Positions 60,635 to 64,000 of a DNA stretch of 64,000 nucleotides are shown here, one piece after another. Below the pieces are notes generated by a model. It was given only the letters and a program-made list of their open reading frames with translations, had not been told where the DNA came from and did not search any database. Positions within the stretch are counted from its first letter, which is position 1; every line of letters begins with the position of its first letter. The stretch comes from Fratercula arctica (lineage: Eukaryota > Chordata > Aves > Charadriiformes > Alcidae): positions 17,127,587 to 17,191,586 of the forward strand of contig CANTUZ010000002.1 of the NCBI GenBank assembly GCA_947846985.1. The letters are read 5' to 3'. Position numbers and translations under genes: made by a program.

Positions 60635-61926
60635 GTGGGTATGTTGAAAGAATATGGTTAATGTCCTTGCAGAATATTTTAATTTTAGATTCTAAGTCTG
60701 TCTGAACACAAAGAGATGACATACGATAAGCTAGGCTTCTTTCCAGTGGTAGACGTATGTAGGTTACCTGCTTTCGATTGTGGTAAGCTACTGCATGTTT
60801 AGCACAGGTTACATGAGTAGATGCAGACAGCCTTAGGTAGCTGATGCATTTTAATTTTGCATCCTTTAGTGGAGATTTTTCAGTGTGTCCTTTCTGTAGA
60901 GTTCATATGCTTTTTCTGAGAAAACACCACAGAGTTTTTCGGAATCTGCTTTTCAGTGTTCTGGTTAAATGTGATCAATGAAGAAAAAGATTTATTTGCA
61001 ATCTGTGTACTTTCCTTCTTACGTAGACAGGTTTTATTTCTATGTTTGAGTTGCTGTTTGTTGGTTTATTTTAAAATTCTTTCACGTCATTGGGAACGTA
61101 CTCCAGTGGGAGTGTATTCCAATGAAACTAATTGTTTGCAGAATTTCCATAAAAAATATTAGTGATTCAGCAACAGTAAAAGATGTTTTGATGTTCATCC
61201 TCATCTGCAGTCAAGTTAAGATTTTGTCTTTATTTGCTTAGACTTAGTGCTTCATGTTTATCATTATAATTCACTTACGGAGATCCAGAACATGTTTTTA
61301 CTTAAAAAGACTTTTTAAAACAAAATTTAAACCATGAACGTATATTTTTACAAGACTAACATTGGCAAATAAGAGAACAGCAATGCTTGAATAATAGTTG
61401 AGCACTTTCTCATGAAGCGTACTTGCATGTTGTTGTTATGAAAGTTGAATGAAATGCAAACTTCTTCACAGTGTAACAATTAAAAATAATATGTTGTTGA
61501 TATTTAATGATTTTTTTGTTGTTGATTTGAAAATAAAAAGTTGTGATAACTTTTTGATTCCCTGCTTTCTTTTGCTAGTGTAACAGATTCTTACTTTCAG
61601 CTTAAAATGGCATTTGGAGAATGCTGTCTTCTTTGTATTGTATTTGCTCTGCATTGCTGTTCATCTTGTCACCCTTCATGAAAACACACAGAACAGCTGG
61701 GTAGAAACGATGCAGTTCTTCATGTGATATTTTTTAATTAAGTGTGTCTTTGGCTTATTATAGTACTATATTTGCAGGTATTGGTTTGTCCTTAGTAAGC
61801 TGATTCAACCTAGTGTAAGTAATATACAAGCATTATTTTTTTTTTAAAGGACTTATGCCATGGGTATTTATAGCCTAATTAAATGTTGTAGGAAATGTTT
61901 TCATGGTCTGTGGAGCAACATGTCTT
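60635..61926 (+). other. probable intron DNA, nothing recognised
   Basis: AT-rich sequence with no further splice-flanked open frame and no repeat recognised until the CR1 at 61,927. Confidence 0.5.
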
Positions 61927-62884
61927 AATCACAGAATGGTAGGGGTTGGAAGGGACCTCTGGAGATCGTCTAGTCCAACCCGCCTGCCAAGGCAGGTTCA
62001 CCTAGAGCAGGTTGCACAGGAACGCATCCAGGTGGGTTTTGAATGTCTCCAGAGAAGGAGACTCCGCAGCCTCTCTGGGCAGCCTGTTCCAGTGCTCTGC
62101 CGCCCTCAAAAGAAAGAAGTTTTTCTTTATGTTCAGACAGAATTTACAGTGTTGCAATTTGTGCCTGTTGCCTCTTGTCCTGTCACTCGGCACCACTAAA
62201 GGAGTCTGGCCCCATACTCTTGATACCTGCCCTTTAGATATTTATAAGGATTGATGAGATCCCCTCTCAGTCTTCTCCAGGCTACACAGACCCAGATCTC
62301 TCAGCTTTTCCTTGTAAGAGAGGTGCTCCGTTCCCTTGTTCATCTTTGTAGCCCTTCGTTGGACTCTCTCCAGTAGTTCCTTGTCTTTCTTGAACTGGAG
62401 AGCCCAGAACTGGACACAGTACTCCAGGTGTGGCCTCACCAGAGCAGAGCAGAGGGGGAGGATGACTCCCCTCGACCTGCTGGTCACACTCTTTTTATTG
62501 CAGCCCAGGAGACCATTGGCCTTGGCCACAAGGGCGCATTGCTGGTTCATGGTCAACTTGTTGTCCACCAGGACTCTCAGGTCTCCCTCTGCAGAGCTGC
62601 TCTCCAGCAGGTCAGCCCCTAACCTGTACTGGTGCATGGGGTTATTCCTCCCCAGGTGCAGGACCCTACATTGGCCCTTGTCGAACCTCATTAGGTTCCT
62701 CTCTGCCCAGCTCTCCAGCCTGTCCAGGTCTCGATGAATGGCAGCACAGCCTTCTGGTGTGTCAGCCACCCCCCCTGCTTTGTGTCATCAGCAAACTTGT
62801 TGAGAATACAGTCTGTTCCCTCATCCATGTCATTGATGAATATGTTGAATAAGACTGGACCCAGTACTAACCCCTTGGGGGGCA
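61927..62884 (-). mobile_element. CR1 LINE, 5'-truncated, minus strand
   Basis: On the minus strand it starts abruptly in the RT ('[21 protein letters not shown]', the [13 protein letters not shown] block) at about 62,884. FADDTKQGG follows near 62,790, then after a frameshift a long open run (62,769-62,242). That run reads '[20 protein letters not shown]', '[20 protein letters not shown]' and '[13 protein letters not shown]'. The 3' UTR 'ggactagacgatctccagaggtcccttccaa' leads to the 3' end at about 61,927. It is among the best preserved elements in the window but has frameshifts. It sits antisense to the inferred transcript from the CpG island. Confidence 0.97.
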
Positions 62885-64000
62885 TTGCTCCTAATTAATG
62901 TCGAAAATGTAATCAAAACACCATAGAACTAACTGTGGTAGAACTGTACTGTGTATTAAATAAAGATGCAAAAGTGCATAGATTAAGGAAAGACTTATCT
63001 TTTGTTTGTCACTTCAGTCTTTTACCATTTTAGGAAAGGACTATTTCCTCACCTAAACTGTGAACTATTCTTTTTATCATTGGTTCCTTCTTGCATCTTT
63101 TTGAAGGGTGTACAGTACAGAAAGCCTTGCCTGAAGGGAGGCTCCCTGGTGTCCTGATACCAGAACAGGCTTAGTACTGAGCCGTTAGTATACTTTCAGC
63201 TATTGCACAAATGAAAAGATTGCAATATGTAACTCAGTGCATCTCTCAGAGTTGTAATGTATTGTGGTCACTTCGTTTGTGGTTAATTTTTTGGCAGATT
63301 GATGAGGGTTTTTTTTTCATGGGAGCATATAAAGGTAAAATTATGCCATATTAAGTAATGAACATACATATTTTTTGAACTTTTAGAGGCTGCTATAGGA
63401 TATTAATTTCTGTGTATGTGTCCAGTAGTTTCATTCCGTGGCTTAGCCCTTTATTTTTCAGAAAAGTCTTAAGCCCACGATTGTTGGTTTAGAAAAAGTA
63501 TCATGGTTAATGCCAAGAAGGGGTTATGTGCAGAGATGAGCTTCAGAGCCGGGCTATCCTGGCCCTGCTGAAATGCCTCTCTCGCAGCAAATCCCTGGGG
63601 AGGCAGAGAGATGGGATTATTCTTGTGGCTTGCTTGGGTATTTGCCAGGAGAGGCAGGTGCAAAAGAGAGGGAAAAGCAGCTTGGAAAATTTGTTTGGTA
63701 GCTATAGGAGTTGTGGTGGAAAGAAGCTGCTCCTGGCAGACTTACTAGACCCTATCAGGGAAATTGGTTTGGGATATTAGGTGGCTTCTAAGTTATAGTT
63801 TCATGGAAAATTTTTGCTGTGTGTTTGATCTTGGCTGGCAGATCAGTCAGAGCAACGTTTCCATACTCAGTCTTCCACGTGAAATCCTATGTTATCTGTA
63901 ACTGGCGTCTGAAATGTCTGTAGGAAGTATTTAATGGTTTTACCTAACCCAAAAGCAGAAACCAAAACAAGCAAACACCTAAAGGTGTGTTGTCTTAGTT
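62885..64000 (+). other. probable intron DNA, nothing firmly recognised
   Basis: AT-rich. One slightly GC-richer 84-codon open frame (63,526-63,780) is preceded by an AG and interrupted by possible donors, but shows no known motif. I do not call it a gene. Confidence 0.45.

Noticed and set aside
63526..63780. 84-codon plus-strand frame near the right edge
   Set aside because: No known motif. A possible AG precedes it, but donors inside are unclear and the length is unremarkable.

Overview
This window looks like nuclear DNA from a bird. The evidence is the density of CR1 non-LTR retrotransposon copies. They range from well-preserved pieces with legible reverse transcriptase, some ending in the CR1 3' octamer (ATTCTGTG-type units), to very decayed ones. 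There is also a solo LTR of a kind common in avian endogenous retroviruses, and no Alu/L1-type repeats. I cannot name the species or chromosome. No bacterial genes, operons, CRISPR arrays, tRNA or rRNA genes are visible.

Layout. Bases 1 to about 56,000 are gene-poor, mostly AT-rich intergenic or very large intron DNA with no complete protein-coding gene that I can recognise. Its identifiable content is mobile-element fossils. Decayed CR1/L3-like pieces lie at about 2.4-3.5 kb, 9.7-10.4 kb, 32.0-32.5 kb, 36.5-37.9 kb and 38.7-38.9 kb. Better-preserved CR1 pieces lie at 29.8-30.9 kb and 37.95-38.54 kb, with a tiny CR1 tail at 19.0 kb. A solo ERV LTR at 28,810-29,577 has intact TG...CA ends and a perfect 5-bp target-site duplication. 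A minus-strand fossil of a Ty3/gypsy-type reverse transcriptase sits at about 35.5-35.9 kb. Simple repeats and G-quadruplex-like tracts are scattered through this part. A few orphan open frames (1.57-1.85 kb, 20.3-20.4 kb, 44.4-44.9 kb) look more protein-like than background but could not be assigned.

From about 56.0 to 57.5 kb are two juxtaposed minus-strand CR1 pieces in scrambled order, one carrying a perfect 56-bp tandem duplication. Directly beside them is a CpG-dense, GC-rich island (about 57.54-58.40 kb) with GC boxes, an NRF1-like site and a cluster of TGACG (CREB/ATF-type) motifs. This is most likely the promoter and first exon of a gene. The direction is not proven, but strong splice-donor-like sites and two exon-like segments downstream (60.0 and 60.6 kb) favour transcription to the right. 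The rest, to 64 kb, would then be first-intron DNA, containing a clean antisense CR1 at 61.9-62.9 kb. The gene itself is not identified.

The two most notable observations are the Ty3/gypsy reverse-transcriptase fossil, a class that is scarce in birds, and the CpG-island promoter next to the rearranged CR1 block. Claims of genes or exons in this window are tentative and are marked so.
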